A DNA stretch of 64,000 nucleotides from NCBI GenBank assembly GCA_900545525.1, contig UQZX01000007.1, forward strand, positions 1 through 64,000, in the 5' to 3' direction. Below, piece by piece: positions 46,412 to 54,618 of this stretch (position 1 is its first letter; each line of letters starts with the position of its first letter). A program made the translations under genes and the position numbers. The stretch comes from an uncultured Prevotella sp. (GTDB lineage: Bacteria; Bacteroidota; Bacteroidia; Bacteroidales; Bacteroidaceae). The notes below the pieces were generated by a model, which saw only the letters and a program-made list of their open reading frames with translations, was not told the origin of the DNA and ran no database searches.

Positions 46412-49285
46412 ATGAAGAAACATACACATATTATATATAGCCTCATAGCAGGCTTTATGATGCTCTTCGCCACAGAGGCTGGAGCACAGACGAGTTGGAC
46501 ATTCGGCACGGTGGGCGATGCGGACAAGACAAATATCGCAGCTGATGCCAACTGGTATGACGATGCTGCACAGACACGCTACAGCATGTTTGCCGCCATC
46601 GACGGTCCTCTTATGGCAAACGGCGTAGAACTTGAATATGCAAAGGGGCTTAAATTCAAAGCCGGAGCCGGTTCGACAAATACAAATGGGAAAGTACGTC
46701 TTAACTACGGCAAAAACCGTATGGAGCTTAACGGAAAGGGCATTATCGTAACAATACCGGGACTGAAGGCAGGACAGGTGGTGACCGTATCATGCGAGAC
46801 GGCAAAGACGGCAGAGGCACGCGGTCTGGCACAGACAAACCTTACGGTAAAGAGCGGCTTTACGCCTGTTACAGGTTCACAGACCTGTGAAGGAACTGTT
46901 ACTGCCGACGGCGACGTTACGCTTACAACAGAAGTGGGCGGCGTAAACGTGTACAGCATTACCGTGACTGATGGTCAGGGCGGCGGCGGAGACCAGCCGG
47001 GAGGCGACACGGACCACTCTGTGGCAATGGACGTAAACATGAACCAGGCTCTGCTTACAACCGTAACGGGTAATGCCGTGAAATATTACAACACAAAAGA
47101 ACTTGAGGACATCACCATAGACAATGCTACCGGAACCGTTACTGTAAAGCCGGCAACAGGCGCGTGGGAGGATGTATTTACTAAAAATATATCTAACATC
47201 TCTTTTGCAAAGGCAATTAATCAGGGAACCGGCGGCGACATTGAGAATAAAGGCATAGAGATAACAGAGGCAAAGGGCTGGCACGAGGCTCTGTTTGTTG
47301 AGTGGAAGCCGTTTACGGGTGCCGACTCATATAATGTATATGTAAAGGGCGGACAGTATGCCGACTTTACAAAAATAGACGACCAGCTTGTACGCGGCTA
47401 CGCTTCATACCTGCGCGCAGATGCTCTCGGACTCAAGGCGGGAACATATACGGTGAAGGTTGCACCGGTAATCGGCGGACAGGCAGACGAGACAAAGGCA
47501 AGTACGGCATCAAACCTGCAGGTTATAAACTTTAACCGTGACGGATATGCACACAGCAACACTACATCGGGCATAGGCGCATACAACAATGACGGAACAC
47601 TGAAAGCAAACGCACGCGTAATTTATGTCACAGCTGGCAATGCGAAAACAATAAAGCTGGATATGGATGCAGGTGGAAAGACAGAAACACGCACCGGCAT
47701 ACAGGATATTCTCCAGGCATACGAAAAGGGGTCGGAAACACGTCCTTTGGCAGTACGTATAATCGGTCTGTTAAAAGCAGGTGACATGCCAACATTTGGA
47801 AGCACTGCAGAAGGACTTCAGATAAAAGGCAGAGGTCAGGAAATGAACCTCACGTTAGAGGGTGTTGGTCGCGATGCCACATTCCATGGCTACGGCATGC
47901 TTATACGTAACTGCAAGAGCGTGGAGATACGCAACCTCGCTATCATGCGCTGTCTTGACGACGGACTCAGCTTTGATACAGACGTAAACAACGTATGGGC
48001 ACACAACCTTGACATATTCTATGGCAAGAACAAGGGCGGCGACCAAAAGAAAGGTGACGGTTCTCTTGACATTAAAGGCACTCAGCATGCAACCATTTCA
48101 AGCAACCACTTCTGGGACACCGGTAAGACCCACCTCAATTCTAACGGTGACGAGGTTGACTTCGTAACATACCGCAACAACTGGTACGACCATTCGGACT
48201 CACGCCATCCACGTGTACGCAAGTCTCAGCATATACACATTTATAACAACTATTTTGACGGAGTTTCAAAATACGGTTCTGGTGCCACGCTCGGTTCATC
48301 GCTCTTTGTTGAGGCAAACTATTTCCGCAGCTGTAAGTATCCGGTGCTGATGTCACTTCAGGGCAGCGACCTCTACGGCGGCAGCAACACTTTGGGCAGC
48401 AAAGGAACTTTCTCCGGTGAGGCTGGCGGTGTAATAAAGGTTTATAATAATATTATGGCTGGAACTTATACTTTCATACCTTACGGTGCAAGCAAGTATA
48501 TACAGAAAGGTAAGGAGGTTGCGGCAGTAATGGATACGCAGAAACACTTTGACGCATATCTTGCAACAAGCCGTGACGAGAAAGTGCCTTCAAGTGTAAC
48601 AGCTCTCGGAGGAGGCTCTTCATACAACAACTTTGACACTGCTTCTGACATGTACAAATATACAGTGGAAGATCCGGCAAATGTCCCCGCACAGGTTCAG
48701 GGCTTCTTCGGTGCAGGCCGTATGCAGCACGGTGATGTTACATTTACTTTCAACAACAGCACGGAAGATACAAACTATGATATCAATGCCCAGCTTGATG
48801 CTCTTATCGACAACTACAAGAGCTCACTGGTGAAGGTATACGGCAACCTCGGTGAGGTAACAGGCGGTGGAACAACCGGCGGCGGCACCGGTGGAGGAAC
48901 AGGCGGTGAGGACCCCGACCCGACACCTTCCGAAACGGTTGTTGCTGGTTCAACAGCAACATTCAACGGTTTCACATCGGGAAGCAATGTTAACGGCTTC
49001 ACTATCACCGGAAACCTGAAGAGCGGTGTATCACCAAAGACATACAATGGGGTGACATATACAACTGCCCTCAAGATGGAAAGTGCAACAAACATATCTT
49101 TCACAACAACGGAAGAGCTTACAATAACAGTTGTGACAGACGGCGCTTCAGGCAAGAGAATAAAATTCGACGGCACTAACGCTGCTGTGGATGCAAACGG
49201 TGTTGTATCACAGAAGCTTGCAGCCGGAAGCCATACAATTACAAAGGGTGATTCTATAAACGTATATGCAATCATTGCCGAATAA
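46412..49285 (+). CDS. Large secreted pectate lyase, PL1-like, multidomain
   Basis: 957 aa. A signal peptide (about 1-26, ending AGAQ) precedes a beta-sandwich module (about 27-190) ending VNVYSITV and a Gly-rich linker. A further FN3-like part follows (about 280-375). The PL1 beta-helix (about 400-830) has DGSLDIK (549-555) at the calcium site and SRHPRVR (597-603), the catalytic Arg region of true pectate lyases. A GGGTTGGGTGGGTGG linker (about 848-862) joins a C-terminal module ending INVYAIIAE that resembles the N-terminal one. It lacks the GIYIxNGKK tail. It should cleave homogalacturonan outside the cell or on its surface. Confidence 0.9.
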   Translation: MKKHTHIIYSLIAGFMMLFATEAGAQTSWTFGTVGDADKTNIAADANWYDDAAQTRYSMFAAIDGPLMANGVELEYAKGLKFKAGAGSTNTNGKVRLNYGKNRMELNGKGIIVTIPGLKAGQVVTVSCETAKTAEARGLAQTNLTVKSGFTPVTGSQTCEGTVTADGDVTLTTEVGGVNVYSITVTDGQGGGGDQPGGDTDHSVAMDVNMNQALLTTVTGNAVKYYNTKELEDITIDNATGTVTVKPATGAWEDVFTKNISNISFAKAINQGTGGDIENKGIEITEAKGWHEALFVEWKPFTGADSYNVYVKGGQYADFTKIDDQLVRGYASYLRADALGLKAGTYTVKVAPVIGGQADETKASTASNLQVINFNRDGYAHSNTTSGIGAYNNDGTLKANARVIYVTAGNAKTIKLDMDAGGKTETRTGIQDILQAYEKGSETRPLAVRIIGLLKAGDMPTFGSTAEGLQIKGRGQEMNLTLEGVGRDATFHGYGMLIRNCKSVEIRNLAIMRCLDDGLSFDTDVNNVWAHNLDIFYGKNKGGDQKKGDGSLDIKGTQHATISSNHFWDTGKTHLNSNGDEVDFVTYRNNWYDHSDSRHPRVRKSQHIHIYNNYFDGVSKYGSGATLGSSLFVEANYFRSCKYPVLMSLQGSDLYGGSNTLGSKGTFSGEAGGVIKVYNNIMAGTYTFIPYGASKYIQKGKEVAAVMDTQKHFDAYLATSRDEKVPSSVTALGGGSSYNNFDTASDMYKYTVEDPANVPAQVQGFFGAGRMQHGDVTFTFNNSTEDTNYDINAQLDALIDNYKSSLVKVYGNLGEVTGGGTTGGGTGGGTGGEDPDPTPSETVVAGSTATFNGFTSGSNVNGFTITGNLKSGVSPKTYNGVTYTTALKMESATNISFTTTEELTITVVTDGASGKRIKFDGTNAAVDANGVVSQKLAAGSHTITKGDSINVYAIIAE

Positions 49286-49339
49286 TAAAAAACAAAAACT
49301 ACATAAGGAAAAAGAATCAGGATAATTCTTAAAGTCTGA

Positions 49340-49389
49340 AAGCCTGCTTATTTGCATACCGTTATGTACGGTTTCAAATAAGCAGGCTT
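49340..49389 (+). terminator. Intrinsic terminator after the pectate lyase
   Basis: AAGCCTGCTTATTTG (49340-49354) and its exact reverse complement (49375-49389) form a 15-bp stem, followed by a T-run. Confidence 0.88.
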
Positions 49390-49398
49390 ATTTTTTTA

Positions 49399-49590
49399 AC
49401 TTGAGTCCGACATAATACAATCCGCAAGTGTCATCCTTTTGTAGGGACATTTTCTTGTAAATGTCCGTAAAACCGACACATAAAAACGGCTTTAAACAGG
49501 ATAAAAAACAGACATTTACAAGAAAATGTCCCTACAAAAGGATGTATTCCGGAATATAAATATATAACTTGCTTATATCAAACTCACATT
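49399..49590. repeat. Palindromic element, inner type B
   Basis: Frame AACTTGAGTCCGACATAA on the left and AACTCACATT on the right, with perfect 25-bp inverted arms at 49441-49465 and 49511-49535 (GTAGGGACATTTTCTTGTAA). It lies between the terminator and the ABC operon promoter. The remaining bases of the gap are AT-rich. Confidence 0.72.
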
Positions 49591-49705
49591 ATTTATTTTA
49601 GAAAAAACAATAAGCCCAGCCATGCCTTTTAATGGTATTAATGCCATGAAATCTTTCCAATAAATGTTAAAAACACATATTGTCACAAAGAAAATACAAG
49701 AAAAG

Positions 49706-49762
49706 CTTGCAAGCAATATTATATTATCATATATTTGCAGTGTACTATTATTCTATTACACT
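49706..49762 (+). promoter_or_regulatory. ABC operon promoter with YtrA-type operator
   Basis: CTTG (49706-49709), 20 nt, TATATTTG (49730-49737) form the promoter. Directly downstream AGTGTA (49739-49744) and TACACT (49757-49762) form an inverted repeat with 12-nt spacing across the predicted start. The GntR regulator of the operon (51468) is of the YtrA type, for which I recall an AGTGTA...TACACT operator in Bacillus. Repressor binding here would block transcription. Confidence 0.65.
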
Positions 49763-49799
49763 ATATATCATATAAAATAAACTTATAAAACATAAGATA

Positions 49800-50621
49800 A
49801 TGATAGACATAAGAAACATCGGATACAGCTATCCGGGAAGCCGTCAAGAGGTTTTCAACAACTTCAGCCTCAGCATAAAGGGCAACTCCATATACGGACT
49901 TCTCGGCAAAAACGGAACGGGTAAGTCTACGCTGCTTTATCTCATAAGCGGCATGTTGCGCCTGAAATACGGTAAGATTGAAATCGACGGCGAAGATGCA
50001 GGCAAGAGAAATCCTGACATTCTGCGCGAACTGTTCTTCGTTCCGGAAGAATTTGACCTCCCGCCGATGACACTCGACGCATACGTACGCCTGAACAGTC
50101 CGTTCTATCCGCACTTCGACCGCAATGTGCTCAACCGCTGCCTGCTCGACTTCGAGCTTCCCTTAAACCTTAACCTGAAAGAGCTTTCCATGGGACAGAA
50201 GAAAAAGGTGTACATGAGCTTTGCCCTGGCGGCAAACACGAGGATGCTTCTCATGGACGAACCTACCAACGGAATGGACATACCGTCGAAGAGCCAGTTC
50301 CGCAAAGTGGTGGCAAGCAACATGGACGAGAACCGCACCGTCATCATATCCACTCATCAGGTACACGACGTGGAGCAGCTTCTCGACCATATAATAATGC
50401 TCGACCGCTCGCGCATATTGCTCGATGCCTCTGTGCAGGATATATGTGAAAAATACTCTTTCGAGTGCAGGATGCCCGGCGAGGAGAACGGCGACGTGAT
50501 ATATGCGGAGCCTTCATTGCAGGGCAACAATGTCATTGCGCGCCGCAACAGAGGAACGGATGACACGATGATAAACCTCGAACTGCTGTTCAACGCCGCA
50601 ACAAAAGGTCTGCTTAAATAA
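49800..50621 (+). CDS. ABC transporter ATP-binding protein
   Basis: 273 aa. Walker A is GLLGKNGTGKSTLL, the signature is LSMGQKKKVYMSFALA, and Walker B is MLLMDEPTNGMD with the switch His in ISTHQVHDVE. It belongs to the drug and bacteriocin type single ATPase group. It is the first gene of the operon and is 49 bp before its membrane partner. With the downstream YtrA-type regulator this fits ABC systems that respond to cell-envelope stress in Firmicutes. The substrate is unknown. Confidence 0.92.
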   Translation: MIDIRNIGYSYPGSRQEVFNNFSLSIKGNSIYGLLGKNGTGKSTLLYLISGMLRLKYGKIEIDGEDAGKRNPDILRELFFVPEEFDLPPMTLDAYVRLNSPFYPHFDRNVLNRCLLDFELPLNLNLKELSMGQKKKVYMSFALAANTRMLLMDEPTNGMDIPSKSQFRKVVASNMDENRTVIISTHQVHDVEQLLDHIIMLDRSRILLDASVQDICEKYSFECRMPGEENGDVIYAEPSLQGNNVIARRNRGTDDTMINLELLFNAATKGLLK

Positions 50622-50670
50622 CCAGCAACATCAGGAAAAAACATAACAACAACCGTAAAGACAATATATT

Positions 50671-51471
50671 ATGGCAAAAACATTCGACATAAACCGTTTC
50701 ATGCAACTGGGCAAATGGTCTGCATATACATACAAGAAGGAATACATCACAACAGTGACGATGGCTACCGTCGTATTCTTTATAATACTTTTTGTAAAGT
50801 TCAACCTCACAAACGGTTATCACCTAATTGGGAATGAGCTGGAGTCATTCGGCAATACCGCCGTAGGTCTGCTCCTGTTCATGTTCTCATTCTCTGGCTG
50901 CTACCTGCTGAACAACATGAAGACAAAGCAGCAAAGACTGATGTTCAAGCTCCTTCCGGCATCCGACGCGGAGAAGTTTCTGGTAAGGTATATCTATGTT
51001 ACAATATTTTGGATTGCCGGTTGCATCGTGGCATTCTGCATTGCCGATGTCCTGCGCCTGTCGCTCTCTCTGATAACAGGACACGGCATGCAGACCACGA
51101 CAATCCCCCACTTCTTCAATGCGCTGATAAACGCCATTACGTTCAGCGGCATTGACGACGCTGCTGATGCCATTCTGTCCGTTGAACTGCTGATGTTCAC
51201 CCACTCGATATATCTGCTCGGAGGCACGCTCTTCCGCCGCCGTCAGTTTGTCCTCACGTCGATGACGATGATACTTGGCACAATACTGCTGGCATGGGTG
51301 GCATCATGGTTTGTCGATTCGCGCAGTTTCGACATCAATGAAGAGTCGCTAAAAGGCTTCGTATATTTCATAATGTGCCTGCTGCCCGTATTAATTGCAG
51401 CCGCATACTGGCTGTCTTTCAGGATATTCAAGCGCATGCAGGTTGTAAACAATAAATGGATTAATTTATGA
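50671..51471 (+). CDS. ABC transporter membrane protein
   Basis: 266 aa with six hydrophobic segments and no other clear motif. It overlaps the start of the GntR gene by ATGA. Position directly after the ATPase identifies it as the permease partner of the first ABC system. FKLLPASDAEKFLVRY is reminiscent of envelope-stress ABC permeases that contain a similar PAS-like stretch. No function beyond this was recognised. Confidence 0.78.
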   Translation: MAKTFDINRFMQLGKWSAYTYKKEYITTVTMATVVFFIILFVKFNLTNGYHLIGNELESFGNTAVGLLLFMFSFSGCYLLNNMKTKQQRLMFKLLPASDAEKFLVRYIYVTIFWIAGCIVAFCIADVLRLSLSLITGHGMQTTTIPHFFNALINAITFSGIDDAADAILSVELLMFTHSIYLLGGTLFRRRQFVLTSMTMILGTILLAWVASWFVDSRSFDINEESLKGFVYFIMCLLPVLIAAAYWLSFRIFKRMQVVNNKWINL

Positions 51472-51851
51472 TATTCGACAACAGCAAGGCAATATATGTG
51501 CAGATAGCCGACAGGCTGTGCGATGAAATACTGGCAGGGAAGTATCCCGACGACTGCCGTATACCGAGTGTGCGCGAGTATGCAGTGCTTCTGGAAGTGA
51601 ACATCAACACTGCCGTGAAGTCATACGACCTGCTCGCAACAGAGGGTGTCATATACAACAGGCGCGGACTGGGATATTTCGTCACGCCGGGCGCAGGCAA
51701 GACAATCCTCGAGACACGTAAGAAAGAGTTTATGGACATCCGTCTTCCTGAGCTGTTCCGCAACATGCAGCTGCTCGGAATAAGCATGGATGAGGTGAAC
51801 GAGAAGTTCAAACAAGAGCAGAAAGCGACGAAAGAAGGTTCTGCAGAATAA
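51468..51851 (+). CDS. GntR-family regulator, YtrA subfamily
   Basis: 127 aa, the short form of GntR lacking a ligand domain. The winged helix is IYVQIADRLCDEILAGKYPDDCRIPSVREYAVLLEVNINTAVKSYDLLATEGVIYNRRGLGYFV. A C-terminal helix follows. Its start overlaps the permease stop by 4 bp. The palindrome AGTGTA-N12-TACACT at the operon promoter is its probable binding site, so the operon would be self-repressed and induced by envelope-active agents. Confidence 0.9.
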   Translation: MIFDNSKAIYVQIADRLCDEILAGKYPDDCRIPSVREYAVLLEVNINTAVKSYDLLATEGVIYNRRGLGYFVTPGAGKTILETRKKEFMDIRLPELFRNMQLLGISMDEVNEKFKQEQKATKEGSAE

Positions 51852-51862
51852 GCAATATCGTC

Positions 51863-52582
51863 ATGATAACCCTAAAAGACATACACAAGACATACAACAA
51901 CGGGCAACCGTTGCATGTCCTCAAAGGCATAAGCCTCGACATCGGCAAGGGCGAGTTTGTGTCCATAATGGGAGCATCCGGCTCTGGAAAGTCCACGCTC
52001 CTCAACATACTGGGCATCCTCGACAACTACGACAGCGGCGAATACCTGCTGAACGGAACGCTGATAAAGGACCTGTCGGAAACCCGCGCCGCCGAATACC
52101 GCAACCGCATGATAGGCTTTATCTTCCAGTCGTTCAACCTCATAGGCTTCAAGACTGCCGCAGAGAACGTTGAACTGCCCCTGTTCTATCAGGGAGTGGG
52201 ACGCAGGAAGCGCAAAAGACTTGCCATGGAATATCTTGAAAGGCTCGGACTTGAACGCTGGGCAGACCACTATCCCAACGAAATGTCAGGCGGTCAGAAA
52301 CAGCGTGTGGCAATAGCGAGGGCGTTGATAACACATCCTCAGATAATACTTGCCGACGAACCGACGGGCGCACTCGACTCAAAGACAAGCGTGGAGGTGA
52401 TGCAGCTGCTCAAAGACCTTAACCGCAACGAAGGCATAACCATTGTCGTCGTGACGCATGAGAGCGGTGTGGCAAACGAGACAAACAAGATAATACACAT
52501 CAAGGACGGTCTGATCGGAAGCATAGAGGAGAACCTCGACCACCACGCAAGACCGTTCGGAACAGGCGGATTGTTTAAATAA
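51863..52582 (+). CDS. MacB/LolD-like ABC ATP-binding protein
   Basis: 239 aa. Walker A is GASGSGKSTLLNILG, the Q-loop is FIFQSFNLI, the signature is MSGGQKQRVAIARAL, Walker B is IILADEPTGALD and the H-loop VVVTHESG. This pattern is typical of MacB- and LolD-type ATPases that drive FtsX-fold permeases. Its partners are the permeases at 53359 and 54615, now separated by the DUF559 gene and a palindromic element. It is likely part of a tripartite efflux pump. Confidence 0.93.
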   Translation: MITLKDIHKTYNNGQPLHVLKGISLDIGKGEFVSIMGASGSGKSTLLNILGILDNYDSGEYLLNGTLIKDLSETRAAEYRNRMIGFIFQSFNLIGFKTAAENVELPLFYQGVGRRKRKRLAMEYLERLGLERWADHYPNEMSGGQKQRVAIARALITHPQIILADEPTGALDSKTSVEVMQLLKDLNRNEGITIVVVTHESGVANETNKIIHIKDGLIGSIEENLDHHARPFGTGGLFK

Positions 52583-52584
52583 GC

Positions 52585-52980
52585 ATGGCTATGGTATATA
52601 AAAGCGCTAAGGCTAATTCCCAATCGTCAAAATACGAGCGAAAAATTCTCCGTAATAACTCCACGTTTTTTGAGGCAATTCTATGGAAAGTACTTAAAGC
52701 GAAACAGGTTAACGGATTAAAATTTCGCAGGCAGCACAGCATCGGCAGATATATTCTCGATTTCTACTGCCCATCTATAAAACTTGGAATCGAGCTTGAC
52801 GGAAACAGTCATTACACTCAGTCCGGACTTGACAATGATGAAAAAAGAACAGCTTTTCTCAATGACAACGGCATAAGCATAATGCGCTTTGAAAACAAAA
52901 TCGTTACAAATAATCCAGGACATATAGTAGAATGTATATTAGAATATGAAAAATCTTTCCAACAAAAATATGATAAATAG
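52585..52980 (+). CDS. DUF559 PD-(D/E)XK endonuclease-like protein
   Basis: 131 aa. NSTFFEAILWKVLKAKQVNGLKFRRQHSIGRYILDFYCPSIKLGIELDGNSHY carries the family's D...ExD nuclease core (Asp in ILDFYCP and E-L-D in GIELDGNSH). The protein is related to very short patch repair endonucleases. It sits 2 bp after the MacB-like ATPase gene but has no obvious role in efflux. Its stop is followed at once by a degenerate frame sequence (CACGAGTTAAACGAATT) and then by a type A palindrome. This arrangement looks like an insertion into the operon. Its biological role is not known. Confidence 0.85.
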   Translation: MAMVYKSAKANSQSSKYERKILRNNSTFFEAILWKVLKAKQVNGLKFRRQHSIGRYILDFYCPSIKLGIELDGNSHYTQSGLDNDEKRTAFLNDNGISIMRFENKIVTNNPGHIVECILEYEKSFQQKYDK

Positions 52981-53295
52981 CACGAGTTAAACGAATTTGT
53001 ATCCCCGGTTTACTACAAACCACCCCTGCCCCTCCTTTGAAAAAGGAGGGGACACAAGAGCTTCACTAAAGAATGCAGGGTGATATTGAGGTTTAAAAAG
53101 ACTGCACATAACCATAGAACAGAACATAATATAACTGTATAAAATGTTCACTGCAATAAGAAATAATTAATAACAATAATATAAAAGACATTATGCAGAA
53201 CAAGGAACCACAGATATATCAAACTTATATACAGTGTGTTACACTGCAACGTGTCCCCTCCTTTTCCAAAGGAGGGGCAGGGGTGGTTTGTATAA
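52981..53295. repeat. Type A palindromic element directly after the DUF559 gene
   Basis: Left arm ACCACCCCTGCCCCTCCTTT...AAAGGAGGGGAC near 53020-53053 and the inverted right arm near 53211-53291 enclose about 160 bp of AT-rich DNA. A degenerate frame begins at the nuclease stop codon. The right frame is not clear. It fills the 378-bp gap before the next permease gene, where no consensus promoter was seen. Confidence 0.7.
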
Positions 53296-53358
53296 CAAAG
53301 ACCTTCTCATCACAAGACCAAGGCATCCAACAACACATCAATAAACATCCGTACCACA

Positions 53359-54618
53359 ATGCGTGACATACTGAAAGAAATATGGGCAACGACGCGGAAG
53401 AACAAGCTGCGAACTGCGCTCACGGGATTTGCCGTGGCATGGGGCATCTTCATGATTATATTCCTGCTCGGGGCGGGAAACGGGCTGATAAACGCCCAAA
53501 AGCTGTCGAGCGAGAGATTTCTCGACAACTCCATGATGATAGGCTCCGGACAGACATCGAAGGCTTACGACGGACTGAAAGAGGGGCGCGATATAACCCT
53601 CAACACAACGGACATGGAGATAACATCGCGCTCGTTTGCCGAAAACATAGACAATGTCGGCGCACAAGCGGACAAGGACGGGCAGACCGTAAGCCTCGGG
53701 AACAACTATTTCAGCGGCAGTCTTGCCGGCGTTTATCCCAACGACATGCAGATAAACAAGAAAGAGCTGCTGCACGGAAGATTTATCAACGACACAGACA
53801 TACGGCAACAGCGCAAGTCGCTTGTCATCTCCGATGAGAACGCACGCGAGCTTATGCCGCGCAACACCGCCGCCCTCATAGGCAGATACGTCACCGTCAA
53901 CAACATCGCGTTCCGCATCGTGGGCATCTACAAGCAGGACAAAAGCTCCATGTGGTCGTATTCCTACATGCCACTAACCACCTTCAGCACGATATACAAC
54001 AAGGGCAACAAGGTTGAAAACATAGTTTTCTCGTTCCACGGACTGAATACAGAGAAGGAAAACGAGGATTTCGAGACGCAGTACCGTGCACGGATAAACA
54101 ACAATCACCGTGCCGCACCCGACGATGAAAGCGCCGTCTGGATATGGAACAGGTTCACCAACAACATGCAGATGAACAAGGGAATAGGCATAATACAGAC
54201 CGCACTGTGGATAATAGGACTCTTCACGCTGCTCAGCGGCATAGTGGGCGTAAGCAACATCATGCTCATCACCGTAAAGGAGCGCACCCGCGAGTTCGGC
54301 ATACGCAAGGCAATCGGTGCCCGCCCGTCATCGATACTCAGGCTGATTATTGCAGAGAGCATCATCATCACTACCATATTCGGATTTATCGGCATGCTCC
54401 TCGGCATAGCATCGAACATGTATATGGACGCCACGATTGGGCACACGAAGGTCAACAGCGGGCTTTTCGAGGCAACGATGTTCTACAATCCCACCGTAGG
54501 GCTTGACATCTGCATCGAGGCAATTGCCGTGATAGTGATTGCCGGAACGCTCGCAGGACTGATACCGGCACGCCGTGCAGCACGCATAAGACCAATAGAG
54601 GCACTGAGAGCAGAATGA
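53359..54618 (+). CDS. MacB/FtsX-type ABC permease
   Basis: 419 aa. An N-terminal membrane helix (TALTGFAVAWGIFMIIFLLGAGNG) is followed by a large periplasmic domain (about 50-280). Three C-terminal membrane segments include SNIMLITVKERTREFGIRKAIGARP, the FtsX hallmark. The C-terminus, PARRAARIRPIEALRAE, is the usual coupling helix to the ATPase. Four-helix MacB topology suits a tripartite pump with the downstream HlyD and TolC proteins. It overlaps the next permease by ATGA. Confidence 0.93.
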   Translation: MRDILKEIWATTRKNKLRTALTGFAVAWGIFMIIFLLGAGNGLINAQKLSSERFLDNSMMIGSGQTSKAYDGLKEGRDITLNTTDMEITSRSFAENIDNVGAQADKDGQTVSLGNNYFSGSLAGVYPNDMQINKKELLHGRFINDTDIRQQRKSLVISDENARELMPRNTAALIGRYVTVNNIAFRIVGIYKQDKSSMWSYSYMPLTTFSTIYNKGNKVENIVFSFHGLNTEKENEDFETQYRARINNNHRAAPDDESAVWIWNRFTNNMQMNKGIGIIQTALWIIGLFTLLSGIVGVSNIMLITVKERTREFGIRKAIGARPSSILRLIIAESIIITTIFGFIGMLLGIASNMYMDATIGHTKVNSGLFEATMFYNPTVGLDICIEAIAVIVIAGTLAGLIPARRAARIRPIEALRAE

